Part shown: piece by piece, positions 26,415-36,881 of the stretch
How positions within the stretch are numbered: position 1 is the first letter of the stretch
Layout: the number at the start of each line of letters is the position of its first letter
Assembly (NCBI GenBank): GCA_029780115.1
Contig: JAKOZG010000004.1
Location: 312,607-376,606 of the forward strand
From: Thermotogota bacterium
GTDB taxonomy: Bacteria > Thermotogota > Thermotogae > Petrotogales > Petrotogaceae
Direction of reading: 5' to 3'
Length of the DNA stretch: 64,000 nt
Translations under genes and position numbers: made by a program
Notes under the pieces: generated by a model
The model's input: only the letters and a program-made list of their open reading frames with translations
Database searches by the model: none
What the model was told of the DNA's origin: nothing

Positions 26415-27695
26415 TCATCTCCCTCCACGTAGTCTGCCTTTTCTTAAGAATCCTTCATATTGTCTTACCATCAAGTGCTGTTCTATTTGTTGTACTATAT
26501 CTAAAGCAACTCCAACAGCGATTAACGTACTAGTTCCACCTATCCAGATCTGTTGCATTCCTGAGGCACCTCTAATAAAGTAAGGAACTAATGCAATTAT
26601 TACAAGAAAAATTGCTCCTATAAAGTTAACTCTATTAGTGATAGTTGAGATATAGTTAACTGTTGGTTTTCCTGGCCTAATACCTGGAATAAAGCCACCG
26701 TAATTTTTAATATTATCAGCAACTTCATTAGGGTCCATAACTACCGAACTGTAAAAAAATGTAAAAAAGAAAATAAGTAATCCATATAATACTAAATATA
26801 GTGGAGATCCAACCGCAAAAAGTTTATCGTCTACTGGCGTTGGAGTAAGTCCTGCGATCATACTTGGTAAAGTCATTATAGCTGAAGCGAAAATGATAGG
26901 CATTACTCCTCCACTATTTACTTTTATTGGTAGATAGGTACTTGAACCACCATAAACTTTTGTCCCTACAACTCTTTTTGCATATTGTATGTTTATTCTT
27001 CGTTCAGCTAGTTGAACTGCAACTACAGATAATATAATGAATACAGCAATTGCAATTAACAGTACCCATTCTAAAGGGGTTAAACCAATAAGTGCTTCAA
27101 CGGCATAAGTAGGATAACTTGAAACAATTCCAGCGAAGATTAACACTGATACCCCGTTACCAATACCTTTTTCAGTAATTATTTCTCCTAGCCATAGTAA
27201 AAACATGGTTCCAGCTGCTATAGATACAGTTGACAAAAAGATAAAAAGTCCAGCGGATATATTTGGAGATTTATAATTTTTTGCAGCTATTGCCATTAAT
27301 AAACCTTGGCCAAAGGCCAAAATTATTGTCGTTATTCTAGTATATAATTCAACCTTTTTTCTTCCACTTTCACCTTCTTGGAGCATTTCTTTCAATCTCG
27401 GAATTACAGCTGCCAATAATTGGAAAATTATCGAAGCAGTGATGTATGGGGTTACTGAAAGAACAAATATCGATAAATTGCTAAGCGCTCCACCTGCAAA
27501 GACGTTAAAAAATCCTATGAACCCTCCGATGGCACCTGCAGCAGCTCCACCGAGAGCAGCTTGCCAAGCTTGCACATTTATTCCAGGAATGGGAATATAT
27601 ATACCAACCCTAAATGCTATCAAAGCTAGCAATGTAAATATGATTCTTTGCCTTAATTCTGGTATTTTAAAAGCATCTCTAAAGGCTTTAAACAT
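26415..27695 (-). CDS. secY: Preprotein translocase subunit SecY
   Basis: A 426-residue integral membrane protein with ten helices forming the Sec export channel. It starts MFKAFRDAFKIPELRQRI, the family N-terminus, with the plug-region sequence GGALSNLSIFVLSVTPYITA in the second helix area and the C-terminal QYEGFLRKGRLRGGR. SD GAGGTG lies 10 bases before the ATG. Cotranscribed between rplO and adk; the first is 1 base away and the second overlaps. Confidence 0.98.
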   Translation of the reverse strand: MFKAFRDAFKIPELRQRIIFTLLALIAFRVGIYIPIPGINVQAWQAALGGAAAGAIGGFIGFFNVFAGGALSNLSIFVLSVTPYITASIIFQLLAAVIPRLKEMLQEGESGRKKVELYTRITTIILAFGQGLLMAIAAKNYKSPNISAGLFIFLSTVSIAAGTMFLLWLGEIITEKGIGNGVSVLIFAGIVSSYPTYAVEALIGLTPLEWVLLIAIAVFIILSVVAVQLAERRINIQYAKRVVGTKVYGGSSTYLPIKVNSGGVMPIIFASAIMTLPSMIAGLTPTPVDDKLFAVGSPLYLVLYGLLIFFFTFFYSSVVMDPNEVADNIKNYGGFIPGIRPGKPTVNYISTITNRVNFIGAIFLVIIALVPYFIRGASGMQQIWIGGTSTLIAVGVALDIVQQIEQHLMVRQYEGFLRKGRLRGGR

Positions 27696-27696
27696 C

Positions 27697-28152
27697 TTAT
27701 TTTATCACCTCTATTTTGCCACCAACAGCTTCGATCTTTTCTTTGGCGCTTTCAGAAAATTGATGAGCTTTGACAACAAGAGGTTTAGTTATTTCTCCTT
27801 TTCCTAGTATTTTTATTCCATCTTTTGTTTTTTTGATAATTTTCTTTTCTATAAGAATTTCTGGTGTGACTTCTTCATTTTCGGTAAAATATTTTTCTAA
27901 GGTTGCAACATTAACTATACTAAATTCCTTTTTGAACGGGGCATTAGAAAATCCATACTTTGGAGTCCTTCTCAATATATTAGTTTGCCCGCCTTCAAAA
28001 ACAACGCTTATTTTACCTCTCCCCCTAGCTTTTTCACCTTTGTGACCTTTTCCAGAAGTTTTTCCATGACCGGAACCAACTCCTCTGCCTAATCTTTTCT
28101 TTGGTTTATTAGAACCTTCAGAAGGCTTTAAATCTTCTATTTTAAGTGACAT
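27697..28152 (-). CDS. rplO: 50S ribosomal protein L15
   Basis: A 151-residue assembly protein of the 50S subunit. The Gly/Lys-rich N-terminal extension ([16 protein letters not shown]) and GFEGGQ-like [18 protein letters not shown] are characteristic. I choose ATG 28152 ([10 protein letters not shown]), which follows AAAGGAGGT; the open frame extends 7 codons further upstream. Confidence 0.98.
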   Translation of the reverse strand: MSLKIEDLKPSEGSNKPKKRLGRGVGSGHGKTSGKGHKGEKARGRGKISVVFEGGQTNILRRTPKYGFSNAPFKKEFSIVNVATLEKYFTENEEVTPEILIEKKIIKKTKDGIKILGKGEITKPLVVKAHQFSESAKEKIEAVGGKIEVIK

Positions 28153-28220
28153 TGGTTGACCTCCTTTTTGCACTAAAAATAAAAATATCTTGTTTTTTAG
28201 AAATTTTCTTTAGTATACAA

Positions 28221-28403
28221 TTACTCAACTTCTTCATATTCTACCAGATGTTCAACTTTTTTTATCATACCTCTAATTTGTGGATTATCAGGTTTTATGA
28301 CCACTTTATCTTTTTTTGTTAACCCCAAGGCATCGAGTGTAGCTAATTGTCTTTTGTTTTTTCCAGCCCGCCCTCTTACCAACTTTATTTTTAGATTTGT
28401 CAT
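28221..28403 (-). CDS. rpmD: 50S ribosomal protein L30
   Basis: A 60-residue protein with the L30 fold: LKIKLVRGRAGKNKRQLATLDALGL followed by KPDNPQIRGMIKKVEHLVE. It lies 5 bases after rpsE. ATG follows AAGGAGGT-type sequence. Confidence 0.97.
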   Translation of the reverse strand: MTNLKIKLVRGRAGKNKRQLATLDALGLTKKDKVVIKPDNPQIRGMIKKVEHLVEYEEVE

Positions 28404-28408
28404 TGTTA

Positions 28409-28942
28409 TTAAACCTCCTTATGTGCACCATAAAACACTTGTTTTGTGGAGATGTCTCTAAGATCAGCAATTTCTTTGGGAGATTTTAGACCTTTTAATC
28501 CATTATAAGTAGCCTTAGCAAGATTTATTATATTTGTAGAACCAATTGATTTAGTTAGAATATTGTTTATTCCAGCTAATTCAACTACAGCTCTAACAGC
28601 TGATGACGCAATAACTCCTGTACCTGGCCCAGCCGGAAACAGTAAAACAACAGAAGCATCTTGTCTTCCAACTGTATCATATGGTATTGTCTCATTTCTA
28701 ACAGGAACTTCTATTATATTTTTATGAGCATCTTGCACTGCTTTCCTTATAGCTTGGGGAACTTCTCTGGCGTTTCCTACTCCTAAACCTACTTTTCCGT
28801 TTCTATTTCCAACAACAGCGACAGCTCTAAAGGAGATTGTTTTTCCTCCTTTAGTTACCTTGCTAACTCGTCTAATTTCTATTATTCTCTCTTCAAATTC
28901 ATTAGCCGCATCTGTGGCTTTTATTTTTCGATTTTCTGACAT
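28409..28942 (-). CDS. rpsE: 30S ribosomal protein S5
   Basis: A 177-residue protein involved in decoding fidelity and helicase activity at the mRNA entry. The double-stranded RNA-binding N-domain ([31 protein letters not shown]) and the C-domain ([21 protein letters not shown]) are intact. The frame starts at a GTG inside the AGGAGGTG ribosome binding sequence (28957); ATG 28942 is the likely start. Confidence 0.97.
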   Translation of the reverse strand: MSENRKIKATDAANEFEERIIEIRRVSKVTKGGKTISFRAVAVVGNRNGKVGLGVGNAREVPQAIRKAVQDAHKNIIEVPVRNETIPYDTVGRQDASVVLLFPAGPGTGVIASSAVRAVVELAGINNILTKSIGSTNIINLAKATYNGLKGLKSPKEIADLRDISTKQVFYGAHKEV

Positions 28943-28960
28943 ATGCGTGATAAACACCTC

Positions 28961-29332
28961 CTAAAACTTTATGCCTTCGGCTCTTACAGCATCTGCAAGA
29001 GATTTAATTTTTCCATGGTATTTGTATCCACTTCTATCAAAAACTATCGTTGTTATACCTTTTTCTTTAGCTCTTTGCGCAATAAGTTTTCCAACAGCTT
29101 CTGCTGCGTTGTTATCCCATGTTTTAAAATTTAGGGATTCTTTTAATTCTTTTTCTGTAGTAGATGCAGAAACCAAGGTTCTACCAACAGTGTCATCTAT
29201 TATTTGAGCATATATATGCTTATTACTTTTAAAAACAGTTAATCTAGGCCTTTCGCTAGTACCACTTATTTTTTTTCTAACTCGTAAATGTCTTTTTTTT
29301 CTAAGATCTTTTTTGTCTACAGGCTTAATCAT
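28961..29332 (-). CDS. rplR: 50S ribosomal protein L18
   Basis: A 123-residue 5S rRNA-binding protein. [30 protein letters not shown] and [20 protein letters not shown] are typical. ATG 29332 has AAGGAGG 8 bases before it; an open frame continues 14 codons upstream without a start of similar quality. Confidence 0.97.
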   Translation of the reverse strand: MIKPVDKKDLRKKRHLRVRKKISGTSERPRLTVFKSNKHIYAQIIDDTVGRTLVSASTTEKELKESLNFKTWDNNAAEAVGKLIAQRAKEKGITTIVFDRSGYKYHGKIKSLADAVRAEGIKF

Positions 29333-29395
29333 TTGGTTTGCCTCCTTCTTCCTCTTTCTCTTAATACTGTACATCTAGAGAATTTTTTTAACAAA

Positions 29396-29956
29396 TTAAA
29401 CTTTCTTACCTTTCTTTCTTACTACAACTTCGTCTGCGTATTTTATCCCTTTTCCGCTATATACGTTAACTTTTCTTAAGCTTTTTATTCTAGCGGCTAC
29501 TTCTCCTACTAGATATTTGTCTATTCCTTTAACAATTATTCTGGTAGGTTGTGGTACCTCTATGATTATACCATCGGGTATTTCAAAAACTACAGGATTT
29601 GAATACCCTATATTCAATATTAGAGTATTATCTTGAACCTGGGCTCTGTATCCTATACCCAAGACTTCTAACTCTTTCTGATAACCTTCTGTAACACCTG
29701 TAATCATATTTCTTATGAGGGAAGTATAAGTTCCTCTCAAAGCAGTTAACTTTTTTCTATCGGCAGCTCTTTTAATATATTGTTCTTTTCCCACTACCAT
29801 TAATTCATTGTCTCTTATCGTTAATTCAAGTTCTTTAGGTAAAAATAAAGAAAGTTCACCTTTTTTACCTTTAACTTTCACTAAATTATCTTCTACAGAA
29901 ACTTGCACTTCTTCTGGAATGACCGTTGGTTTATCAGCAACTCTTGATTTCGACAT
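29396..29956 (-). CDS. rplF: 50S ribosomal protein L6
   Basis: A 186-residue protein of the factor-binding region. Two repeated alpha/beta domains; the second carries VLGIGYRAQVQDNTLILNIGYS and the RNA-binding RIIVKGIDKYLVGEVAARIK. The 10-residue leader before IPEEVQVSVED is slightly longer than usual. ATG follows GAGGTGCC. Confidence 0.97.
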   Translation of the reverse strand: MSKSRVADKPTVIPEEVQVSVEDNLVKVKGKKGELSLFLPKELELTIRDNELMVVGKEQYIKRAADRKKLTALRGTYTSLIRNMITGVTEGYQKELEVLGIGYRAQVQDNTLILNIGYSNPVVFEIPDGIIIEVPQPTRIIVKGIDKYLVGEVAARIKSLRKVNVYSGKGIKYADEVVVRKKGKKV

Positions 29957-29968
29957 TTAGGCACCTCC

Positions 29969-30373
29969 TCACCATACATAGCAGATTACTTCTCCACCTA
30001 CGTTATTTTCTCTTGCTTCTTTATCTGTCATTATACCTTTAGAAGTAGATAAAATTGCTATTCCTAGGCCACCTTTTACTTTTGGAATATTTTGAGAGTT
30101 TACGTACACTCTTCTTCCAGCCTTAGAAACTCTAACTATTCCTTCAATAGCTGATTTCTTGTCTCTTCTAGTACCTTTGTATTTTAAATTAACTTTTAAT
30201 ATTCCTTGTTTTCCATCGTCTATAAATTTATAATCAAGTATGTATCCTTCTCTTTTTAAAATATCAAGTATTGATTTTTTTAAATTAGAGGCAGGTATTT
30301 CTACACTTTCTTTATAGACAGAGTTAGCGTTTCTTATTCTCGTTAGCATATCTGCTATTGGATCGCTCCACAT
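29969..30373 (-). CDS. rpsH: 30S ribosomal protein S8
   Basis: A 134-residue primary 16S binder and, in enteric bacteria, the spc operon repressor. [27 protein letters not shown] at the start and [20 protein letters not shown] near the end match the family. It starts 14 bases after rpsN. Confidence 0.98.
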   Translation of the reverse strand: MWSDPIADMLTRIRNANSVYKESVEIPASNLKKSILDILKREGYILDYKFIDDGKQGILKVNLKYKGTRRDKKSAIEGIVRVSKAGRRVYVNSQNIPKVKGGLGIAILSTSKGIMTDKEARENNVGGEVICYVW

Positions 30374-30387
30374 TTATATCTTCCTCC

Positions 30388-30573
30388 TTACCAACTTGCC
30401 TTTTTAACACCCGGCAGTTTCCCTTCCAGTGCCATTTCTCTAAAACAAATTCTACATAATTCAAATTCTCTATAAACGGCTCTTGATCTACCGCAAACCT
30501 TACATCTAGAATAAGCTCTCGTTTTATATTTAGGTGTTTTTTTTGCCTTTTCAATTAAAGCTTTTCTAGCCAT
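30388..30573 (-). CDS. rpsN: 30S ribosomal protein S14, zinc-binding (type Z)
   Basis: A 61-residue protein of the zinc form: [20 protein letters not shown] supplies two Cys-x2-Cys pairs, ending VKKASW. It stabilises the 30S head. ATG follows AGGAGGTAAA. A second open frame over the same bases (30324-30554) is a shadow. Confidence 0.98.
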   Translation of the reverse strand: MARKALIEKAKKTPKYKTRAYSRCKVCGRSRAVYREFELCRICFREMALEGKLPGVKKASW

Positions 30574-30592
30574 TTTATTTACCTCCTAATTT

Positions 30593-31150
30593 TTATACTC
30601 TTTTCAAAGGAAAACCAAAATATTCTAGTAGTTTTCTGGCTTCCTCATTTGTTTTAGCGGTTGTAACAATAGTGACATCCATTCCTTGAATTCTATTAAT
30701 ATCATCTGGACGGATTTCTGGGAAAATTAGCTGTTCTGGTAACCCAAAAGAATAGTTTCCTCTACCATCAAAAGAGTTAGTTGGCAGACCTCTAAAGTCT
30801 CTAAGTTTTGGTAAAACTATATTGATTAATTTGTACAAAAAATTATACATTTTCCAATTTCTTAAAGTTACTTTCACTCCTATGGGCATTCCTTCTCTGA
30901 GCTTGAAATTTGCAATACTTTTTTTAGCATATGTTATAACAGCTTTTTGTCCAGTGATTTGAGTTAACTCTTGAGCATGTTTTTCTACTATTGCTTTGTT
31001 TCTAGAACCTTCACCTATTCCCATATTGACTACTATTTTTACGAGTTTGGGGACTTCAAGTTCATTTTTGTAATTGAATTCTTTCATCATAGAAGGAACA
31101 ATAACTTCTCTATATAAATCTTTTAATGGGACATATTGTTCTTTTGTCAT
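30593..31150 (-). CDS. rplE: 50S ribosomal protein L5
   Basis: A 185-residue 5S rRNA-binding protein of the central protuberance. KLVKIVVNMGIGEGSRNK, REGMPIGVKVTLRNWKMYNF and LRDFRGLPTNSFDGRGNYSF are typical. ATG 31150 has AAAGGAGGA 7 bases upstream; the frame is open 9 codons further. Confidence 0.98.
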   Translation of the reverse strand: MTKEQYVPLKDLYREVIVPSMMKEFNYKNELEVPKLVKIVVNMGIGEGSRNKAIVEKHAQELTQITGQKAVITYAKKSIANFKLREGMPIGVKVTLRNWKMYNFLYKLINIVLPKLRDFRGLPTNSFDGRGNYSFGLPEQLIFPEIRPDDINRIQGMDVTIVTTAKTNEEARKLLEYFGFPLKRV

Positions 31151-31197
31151 AAGCAATCCTCCTTTAGTTCCTTTCAAAATAACTTCTTTTCATAAAT

Positions 31198-31518
31198 TTA
31201 AACTTTATCTACAATTTCTCCGCATTTTTTACAGTACCTAACTTTAGTACCATTTTCTAAAAATTTAAAACCAACTCTAGTTTGTTTTTCGCAATTGGGA
31301 CAAATTAGCATTACCTTAGAAATATAAATAGGTTTAGGTTGCTCAATAATTCCACCTTCCCTAATTTTTTGTGTGGGCCTTTGATGTTTTTTTACCACGT
31401 TGACATTGTCGACAACTATTTTATTTTCTTTTGGAATAACTTTTAAAACTTTACTTTTTTTACCTTTATCTTTTCCTGAGATTACAAGTACTGTATCACC
31501 TTTTTTTATTTTTTTCAT
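31198..31518 (-). CDS. rplX: 50S ribosomal protein L24
   Basis: A 106-residue assembly initiator with a KOW motif ([20 protein letters not shown]) and a C-terminal Cys4 segment ([24 protein letters not shown]). ATG follows GAGGTGATAAA, 9 bases after rplN. Confidence 0.98.
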   Translation of the reverse strand: MKKIKKGDTVLVISGKDKGKKSKVLKVIPKENKIVVDNVNVVKKHQRPTQKIREGGIIEQPKPIYISKVMLICPNCEKQTRVGFKFLENGTKVRYCKKCGEIVDKV

Positions 31519-31527
31519 TTTATCACC

Positions 31528-31896
31528 TCACCAGACTTCTTTTGCTAGAGATGCTATTTTTGGATAGCCTTTTTCTCTTACTTCTCGAGCAACAGGTCCA
31601 AATACTCTTGTCCCAAGTGGTTGATTGTTTTTATCTATCAAAACTGCAGCATTATCATCAAACCTTATATATGTTCCATCTTTTCTTCTAACTTCTTTTT
31701 TAGTTCTTACAATGACCGCTTTCACTATTTGTCCTTTTTTTATGTTAGTATGAGGAATAGCCTCTCTAACAGAGCAGACAACTACGTCTCCTATGGATCC
31801 TTTTGATTTATGATAGCCTCCTAGAACTCTTATTACCCTTAAAACTTTGGCGCCAGAATTGTCAGCAACCTTTAATTTACTTTCTTGCTGAATCAT
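31528..31896 (-). CDS. rplN: 50S ribosomal protein L14
   Basis: A 122-residue protein at the 30S interface. [20 protein letters not shown] and [14 protein letters not shown]-type sequence fit, ending FPKIASLA-like [15 protein letters not shown] 31896 follows GGGGGTGAC and lies inside the end of rpsQ (20-base overlap), suggesting translational coupling. Confidence 0.98.
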   Translation of the reverse strand: MIQQESKLKVADNSGAKVLRVIRVLGGYHKSKGSIGDVVVCSVREAIPHTNIKKGQIVKAVIVRTKKEVRRKDGTYIRFDDNAAVLIDKNNQPLGTRVFGPVAREVREKGYPKIASLAKEVW

Positions 31897-32209
31897 TGGA
31901 GTCACCCCCAAGTATTTCTAATATTTCTTCCTCAACTGACTCGGGTGTTTCAAATTCTTCCGATAAAATATTTTTTTGTACAATTCTCTTCAATACAAAA
32001 GATTTAGTTTTAGAAATCTTTCTTGATTCTTCTATTTCAACAATGTCTCCAATACCACACTCATTGTTTTCATCGTGAGCGTGATACTTTCTTGTTTTTT
32101 TAACATATTTTCCATACTTTGGATGTTTTACTAATTCATTTGATTCTACGGTTATGGTTTTATCCATTTTATTGCTAACAACTTTTCCGACTATTATTTT
32201 TTTTGACAC
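31877..32209 (-). CDS. rpsQ: 30S ribosomal protein S17 with acidic C-terminal extension
   Basis: A 110-residue primary 16S binder. The OB-fold core ([37 protein letters not shown]) is complete by about residue 80; an acidic tail of some 30 residues ([19 protein letters not shown]) follows and overlaps rplN. The tail is longer than in most bacteria. Confidence 0.97.
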   Translation of the reverse strand: MSKKIIVGKVVSNKMDKTITVESNELVKHPKYGKYVKKTRKYHAHDENNECGIGDIVEIEESRKISKTKSFVLKRIVQKNILSEEFETPESVEEEILEILGGDSNDSARK

Positions 32210-32216
32210 TTCAGTT

Positions 32217-32417
32217 CTACCTCCTTATTCCAAGTTCCCTTTCTTTAAGAACAGTTTTGACTCGTGCAATGTCTTTTTTAACTAGTTTTATACTTGAAAC
32301 ATTTTTTAGTTGTCCAATTTCTAATTGGAATCTCAATTGGAATAATTTTTCTTTTAAATTATCTAATTCTCGATTGAGCTCTTCATCCGTTAACTCTCTT
32401 ATTTCAGAGATCCTCAT
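32217..32417 (-). CDS. rpmC: 50S ribosomal protein L29
   Basis: A 66-residue two-helix protein near the exit tunnel: [20 protein letters not shown] and [15 protein letters not shown]. Its ATG shares one base with the rplP stop (TAATG). SD GGAGGTGAG. Confidence 0.97.
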   Translation of the reverse strand: MRISEIRELTDEELNRELDNLKEKLFQLRFQLEIGQLKNVSSIKLVKKDIARVKTVLKERELGIRR

Positions 32418-32842
32418 TAGAGCTCACCTCCTATTTCATATCGTGGTACTATTTTAGTCTTTATTGGTAATTTGGAGGCAGCGTATTGCAAAGCTCTTTT
32501 TGCTGTTTTTTCATCAACTCCACCTATTTCAAACATTACTTTTCCTTTTTTCACGACGGCAACCCAACCTTCAACGTCACCTTTTCCTTTACCTTGTCTT
32601 GTCCCTATTCCTTTTGATGTAACGGGTTTGTCAGGAAATATGTTGATCCATATTTTACCACTTCTTTTTAAAGTTCTTACCATTGCTATTCTGCACGCTT
32701 CAATTTGTTGTGCAGTTATCCAGGAACTTTCCATTGCTTTTAGGCCCCATTCGCCAAAATGAACTAACGTTCCGCCTTTGGCCATCCCTTTAACTGTTCC
32801 TCTCTGCTGTTTACGATATTTAACTCTTTTTGGCATTAACAT
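32417..32842 (-). CDS. rplP: 50S ribosomal protein L16
   Basis: A 141-residue protein near the A site. [35 protein letters not shown] and [16 protein letters not shown] are the expected blocks. ATG follows AAGGAGGTAG. Confidence 0.98.
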   Translation of the reverse strand: MLMPKRVKYRKQQRGTVKGMAKGGTLVHFGEWGLKAMESSWITAQQIEACRIAMVRTLKRSGKIWINIFPDKPVTSKGIGTRQGKGKGDVEGWVAVVKKGKVMFEIGGVDEKTAKRALQYAASKLPIKTKIVPRYEIGGEL

Positions 32843-32891
32843 TGGCTCTACCTCCTTTACTAAACAGGTACTCTATATTGTTAGCTAGTAT

Positions 32892-33524
32892 TTAAATGGG
32901 TGTATTACCATGGTATACCCATACCTTAATACCGATAGTTCCATATTTTGTTTGAGCTTCAGTAGTAGCATAATCTATCTCAGATCTTAGGGTTTGAAGA
33001 GGAAGCCTTCCTTCCATATACCATTCAGTTCTAGCTATTTCTGCACCACCAAGTCTTCCAGAAACCATTATTTTTATGCCTTTTGCTCCTCTTCTCATAG
33101 CATTCGATATAGATCTCTTCATAGCTATTTTGTGAGAAGCCCTTCTTAATAATTGTCCAGCTATTTCTTCTGCAATTAATTGAGCATCAACATACGGATT
33201 TTTAACTTCATGAACATATACTTTTACGTTTTTTTCTCCTACAATCTCACCAATTTGATTTCTAATTTTTTTAATTTCAGAACCTTTTCGTCCAATTAAA
33301 ATTCCTAATCGAGCAGCATAAATATCTATTCTTACCAGCGAATCACTAGGTCTTTCGATCAATATTTGTGAAATTCCGGCTTTTTGATACGAATTTTTAA
33401 TATAGTCTCTAATCATTCTATCTTCATGCAAATAATCAGCATAATTTTTTTCATTAAACCATACAGACTGCCATGTTTTATTGGTTCCTAACCTAAAACC
33501 GTAGGGGTGTACTTTAGATCCCAC
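32892..33524 (-). CDS. rpsC: 30S ribosomal protein S3
   Basis: A 210-residue protein at the mRNA entry tunnel, with an N-terminal KH domain (IRDYIKNSYQKAGISQILIE, GILIGRKGSEIKKI) and the C-domain GAKGIKIMVSGRLGGAEIAR. Begins MGSKVHPYGFRLG, the family start. Follows rplV by 10 bases. Confidence 0.98.
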   Translation of the reverse strand: MGSKVHPYGFRLGTNKTWQSVWFNEKNYADYLHEDRMIRDYIKNSYQKAGISQILIERPSDSLVRIDIYAARLGILIGRKGSEIKKIRNQIGEIVGEKNVKVYVHEVKNPYVDAQLIAEEIAGQLLRRASHKIAMKRSISNAMRRGAKGIKIMVSGRLGGAEIARTEWYMEGRLPLQTLRSEIDYATTEAQTKYGTIGIKVWVYHGNTPI

Positions 33525-33534
33525 TCAATTCACC

Positions 33535-33993
33535 TCACTTAGTTTGCTTTTCTGCATTTTTGTCCCTCACAGTTATATAAATATGACTCATTCTTTTTTG
33601 CAAAATATCCGCTCTACCATGCGAACGAGGCCAAAGTCTTTTCATTCTAGGTCCTTCATTTATCATTATTTCAGCTACATATAAATTTTCGGCATCTAAG
33701 CCAAAATTATTTTCCGCGTTAGCTACTGCTGACATTAAAGTTTTATAGATTATTCTTGCCGACTTCTTTGGACTAAAAATAAGTATTTGAAGTGCTTCAC
33801 TTACGTCTTTATTTCTTATAGCGTTAGCTATAGGTCTGGCTTTTGTAGGAGAAATTCTGGCATATTTTGTAACGGCTCTCGCTTCAATTATAGGTTTAGA
33901 AGCCTCCATTTCTTTTCTTTTCTTATGGTATACGGATCTTTTGTCTTTTTTCCCATCTTCTTGAACTCTAGTAATTTCCTTATTAGAAGCCAT
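33535..33993 (-). CDS. rplV: 50S ribosomal protein L22 with N-terminal extension
   Basis: A 152-residue exit-tunnel protein. The core ([41 protein letters not shown]) is preceded by a charged extension of about 38 residues ([20 protein letters not shown]). ATG 33993 has GAGGAGGG at proper spacing, so the extension is translated. Confidence 0.97.
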   Translation of the reverse strand: MASNKEITRVQEDGKKDKRSVYHKKRKEMEASKPIIEARAVTKYARISPTKARPIANAIRNKDVSEALQILIFSPKKSARIIYKTLMSAVANAENNFGLDAENLYVAEIMINEGPRMKRLWPRSHGRADILQKRMSHIYITVRDKNAEKQTK

Positions 33994-34020
33994 AAACTAC
34001 CCTCCTCAGTTTTACCAATT

Positions 34021-34311
34021 TTACCTTTTCAATTTGCCTCTTACGGCCTTCTTTTTGTCAGGATGTCCTCCAAATCTTCTTGTTGGAGAAAATTCTCCTA
34101 GTCTATGTCCTATCATTTGCTCGCTAATATAGACAGGTATATGTTTCATTCCATTGTGTACGGCTATTGTATGTCCAACCATTTCCGGTAATATCATTGA
34201 AGATCTAGACCATGTTTTAATTACCTTTTTTTCACCTTTTTGATTCATATCTCGAATCTTTTTTAATAAACTGGGGTCAACGTATGGACCTTTTTTTAAA
34301 GATCTTCCCAC
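34021..34311 (-). CDS. rpsS: 30S ribosomal protein S19
   Basis: A 96-residue head protein, [18 protein letters not shown] at the start and [19 protein letters not shown] near the end. I choose GTG 34311, 6 bases after AGGAGGTG; the GTG at 34320 is part of that SD. Confidence 0.97.
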   Translation of the reverse strand: MGRSLKKGPYVDPSLLKKIRDMNQKGEKKVIKTWSRSSMILPEMVGHTIAVHNGMKHIPVYISEQMIGHRLGEFSPTRRFGGHPDKKKAVRGKLKR

Positions 34312-34339
34312 AATTTGCACCTCCTAACTCTAGAAAGTT

Positions 34340-35164
34340 TTACTTGGTTCTCTTTCTTACGATAAATTTATCGGATTGTTTTTTTCCTCTTCTGGTTTTA
34401 TATCCTTTAGCTGGAACTCCCCATGGCGATGTTGGAATATGCCCTTTACTTTTTCCTTCTCCACCGCCCATTGGATGGTCAACGGGGTTTTGAGCCATAC
34501 CTCTAACTGAGGGTCTAACACCTAACCATCTGTTCTTTCCCGCTTTACCATAAACTTGGTTGATATGATCTTCATTTCCAACAGTTCCAATAGTAGCCAT
34601 ACAACTTAATCTTACTTTTCTTAATTCTCCAGATGGCATTTTTAATAAAGCATATTTTCCTTCTTTCGCCATAAGCCTAGCAGAAGTTCCTGCAGATTTT
34701 GCAATTTGCCCTCCTCTACCAGGTTCAAATTCAACGTTATGTACCAAAGTACCTAAAGGTATATTTTCTAAAGGCATGGCATTACCTACTTTAATTTCCG
34801 CTCCAGGGCCACTCATAACGGTGTCACCAGCCTTTAAACCTTTAGGAGCTAGTATGTACCTTTTTTCTCCATCAGCATATACTAGCAATGCAATTCTGGC
34901 ACTTCTGTTTGGATCATATTCAATAGAAGCTACCTTAGCAGGTATTCCTATTTTATCTCGTTTAAAATCGATTATCCTGTACTTTCTTTTATGCCCTCCT
35001 CCATGGTGCCTAACAGTAATACGGCCGTAGCAATTCCTTCCACCACTTTTATGTAATGGTTCTAGAAGGCTTTTTTCGGGTTCGACTTTTGATAAGTCTT
35101 TATTATCAACTGTTACCATAAATCTCCTAGAAGGAGTTACAGGTTTATACGTTTTTAACGCCAT
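34340..35164 (-). CDS. rplB: 50S ribosomal protein L2
   Basis: A 274-residue protein close to the peptidyl transferase centre. The conserved [19 protein letters not shown] with the functional His is present near residue 225, as are [17 protein letters not shown] and [19 protein letters not shown] follows AAGAGGTG. Confidence 0.98.
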   Translation of the reverse strand: MALKTYKPVTPSRRFMVTVDNKDLSKVEPEKSLLEPLHKSGGRNCYGRITVRHHGGGHKRKYRIIDFKRDKIGIPAKVASIEYDPNRSARIALLVYADGEKRYILAPKGLKAGDTVMSGPGAEIKVGNAMPLENIPLGTLVHNVEFEPGRGGQIAKSAGTSARLMAKEGKYALLKMPSGELRKVRLSCMATIGTVGNEDHINQVYGKAGKNRWLGVRPSVRGMAQNPVDHPMGGGEGKSKGHIPTSPWGVPAKGYKTRRGKKQSDKFIVRKRTK

Positions 35165-35178
35165 TTTTTTTCACCTCT

Positions 35179-35475
35179 TTAAAAGCTTGCTCTTAGTTCT
35201 TTTATTACGTATCCTTCAGCTAATTTAACGATTGCTTTTTTCCATCTTCTTGTGTAACCTTCACTTCTTCCCAATCTTTTTGGTTTTGGTTTAACGTTCA
35301 TAACATACACCTTTTCGACTTTAACTTTAAAAATAGTTTCTATAGCATTTTTAATTTCAGGTTTGGTAGCATCTCTAGCAACTTCAAAGGTGTATTTACC
35401 TTCTTGCATTAAATTATAGGTTTTCTCAGTTAAGATCGGCTTTATCACAATATCATGTGGATTTTTAGTTTTCAT
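35179..35475 (-). CDS. rplW: 50S ribosomal protein L23
   Basis: A 98-residue tunnel-exit protein and docking site for trigger factor and [23 protein letters not shown] and [20 protein letters not shown] match. Its start shares one base with the rplD stop (TAATG). Confidence 0.97.
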   Translation of the reverse strand: MKTKNPHDIVIKPILTEKTYNLMQEGKYTFEVARDATKPEIKNAIETIFKVKVEKVYVMNVKPKPKRLGRSEGYTRRWKKAIVKLAEGYVIKELRASF

Positions 35476-36140
35476 TAGCCGATCACCTCCTCAATTTTAT
35501 TTACAACTTCTCTTGTTAAAACTATTTTTTCGTTGTTTATTAAATCAAAAACGTTTAATCCATCAACATTTTTCTTTTCTTGGCCAGGATTATCTACTAT
35601 TAAAACTTTTACCCCAGGCAAGTTTTTAGCTGATAATTTAACGTTTTTGTATCCTTCTTCTTGATATGGAAGCACGATTAAAACTTTTTGATTTTCAATT
35701 TCAAACTTGTTTAGAATTTGTTTCATATCTTTAGTTTTTGGATTGTCAAATTTTAAATCGTCTACTACGATTAAATTATTTTCTCTAAATCTAACGCTTA
35801 AAGCTGACTTCAAGGCTAGTTTTTTCATCTTTTTGTTTAAAGATTTATGGTATTCTTTTGGTTTAGGACCAAACGCAACTCCACCGTGTCTAAATATTGG
35901 AGACCTGATGGATCCTGCCCTTGCTCTACCTGTATGTTTTTGAGGCCAAGGTTTTCTTCCGCCACCTCTAACTTCAGCTCTAGTCTTTGTAGAAGCTGTT
36001 CCAGCTCTTTTATTTGTGAGTTGCATATCTACATATCTATAAAGAACATCCATATTGGGTTCGATATTAAAAATATCATCTCTTATTTCTATTTTATCGA
36101 TTTCTTGAAACTCTTTATTGTACAAGCTTATTTGAGCCAT
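35475..36140 (-). CDS. rplD: 50S ribosomal protein L4
   Basis: A 221-residue protein with a tunnel loop rich in Arg/Gly ([40 protein letters not shown]). In enteric bacteria L4 represses the S10 operon; nothing here shows whether it does so. ATG after AAGGAGGT, 16 bases after rplC. Confidence 0.98.
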   Translation of the reverse strand: MAQISLYNKEFQEIDKIEIRDDIFNIEPNMDVLYRYVDMQLTNKRAGTASTKTRAEVRGGGRKPWPQKHTGRARAGSIRSPIFRHGGVAFGPKPKEYHKSLNKKMKKLALKSALSVRFRENNLIVVDDLKFDNPKTKDMKQILNKFEIENQKVLIVLPYQEEGYKNVKLSAKNLPGVKVLIVDNPGQEKKNVDGLNVFDLINNEKIVLTREVVNKIEEVIG

Positions 36141-36156
36141 TCCTTAATTAACCTCC

Positions 36157-36798
36157 TTACTGCATTTTTGGGCGCTTGACCTTAACAGCTTCTTTTATAA
36201 TTACTAGTCCGCCCCTCGCTCCAGGAACTCCGCCTTTAACTGCTATTAGATTGTTTTGAGGATCTATATAGATAATTTCAGAATTTTGTATAGTGACCCT
36301 TTCATTACCATATTGACCTGGCATCTTTTTCCCTTTGAAAACTTTAGAAGGAGTAGAACTCATTCCAGTAGAACCTAATCCTCTGTGGAATTTAGATCCA
36401 TGACTAGTTTCTCCCCCACTAAAATTCCATCTTTTCATTACCCCTGTATAACCTCTACCTTTAGATGTTCCAGTAATATCGACTTTTTCTCCTTCGGAGA
36501 AAATAGAAACATCAATTTTCTGCCCGATCTCATAATCATCGATATTATCTACTCTAAATTCTCTTAAGTATCTTAACGGTTTTAGATCAGCTTTTTTGAA
36601 ATGTCCATTTAGTGGTTTGTTTACCTTTCTTTCTGGAATAGTTTCAAAACCTACTTGAATAGCGTTATATCCATCAGTTTCTATCGTTTTCTTTTGAACC
36701 ACAAAGCATGGTCCTGCTTGTATAATGGTTACCGGGATGGCCTTATCATCTTTGAATACCCGCGTCATTCCAACTTTTTTGCCTAAAATACCTTTCAT
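36157..36798 (-). CDS. rplC: 50S ribosomal protein L3
   Basis: A 213-residue early assembly protein. GILGKKVGMTRVF at the start, VDITGTSKGRGYTGVMKRW and HGSKFHRGLGSTGMSSTPSK in the loop that reaches the peptidyl transferase centre. ATG follows GGAGGTG. The 83-base gap to rpsJ shows nothing definite. Confidence 0.98.
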   Translation of the reverse strand: MKGILGKKVGMTRVFKDDKAIPVTIIQAGPCFVVQKKTIETDGYNAIQVGFETIPERKVNKPLNGHFKKADLKPLRYLREFRVDNIDDYEIGQKIDVSIFSEGEKVDITGTSKGRGYTGVMKRWNFSGGETSHGSKFHRGLGSTGMSSTPSKVFKGKKMPGQYGNERVTIQNSEIIYIDPQNNLIAVKGGVPGARGGLVIIKEAVKVKRPKMQ

Positions 36799-36881
36799 TT
36801 TTACACCTCCAGAGCCCGATTTATATCTATATTTATACTGAGTATAATTTATTGTATATACTGATTTAGCTCAATAAATAA

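Noticed and set aside
30324-30554. 76-codon open frame on the minus strand
   Set aside because: Overlaps rpsN and the start of rpsH in a different frame; the zinc S14 protein accounts for the region.
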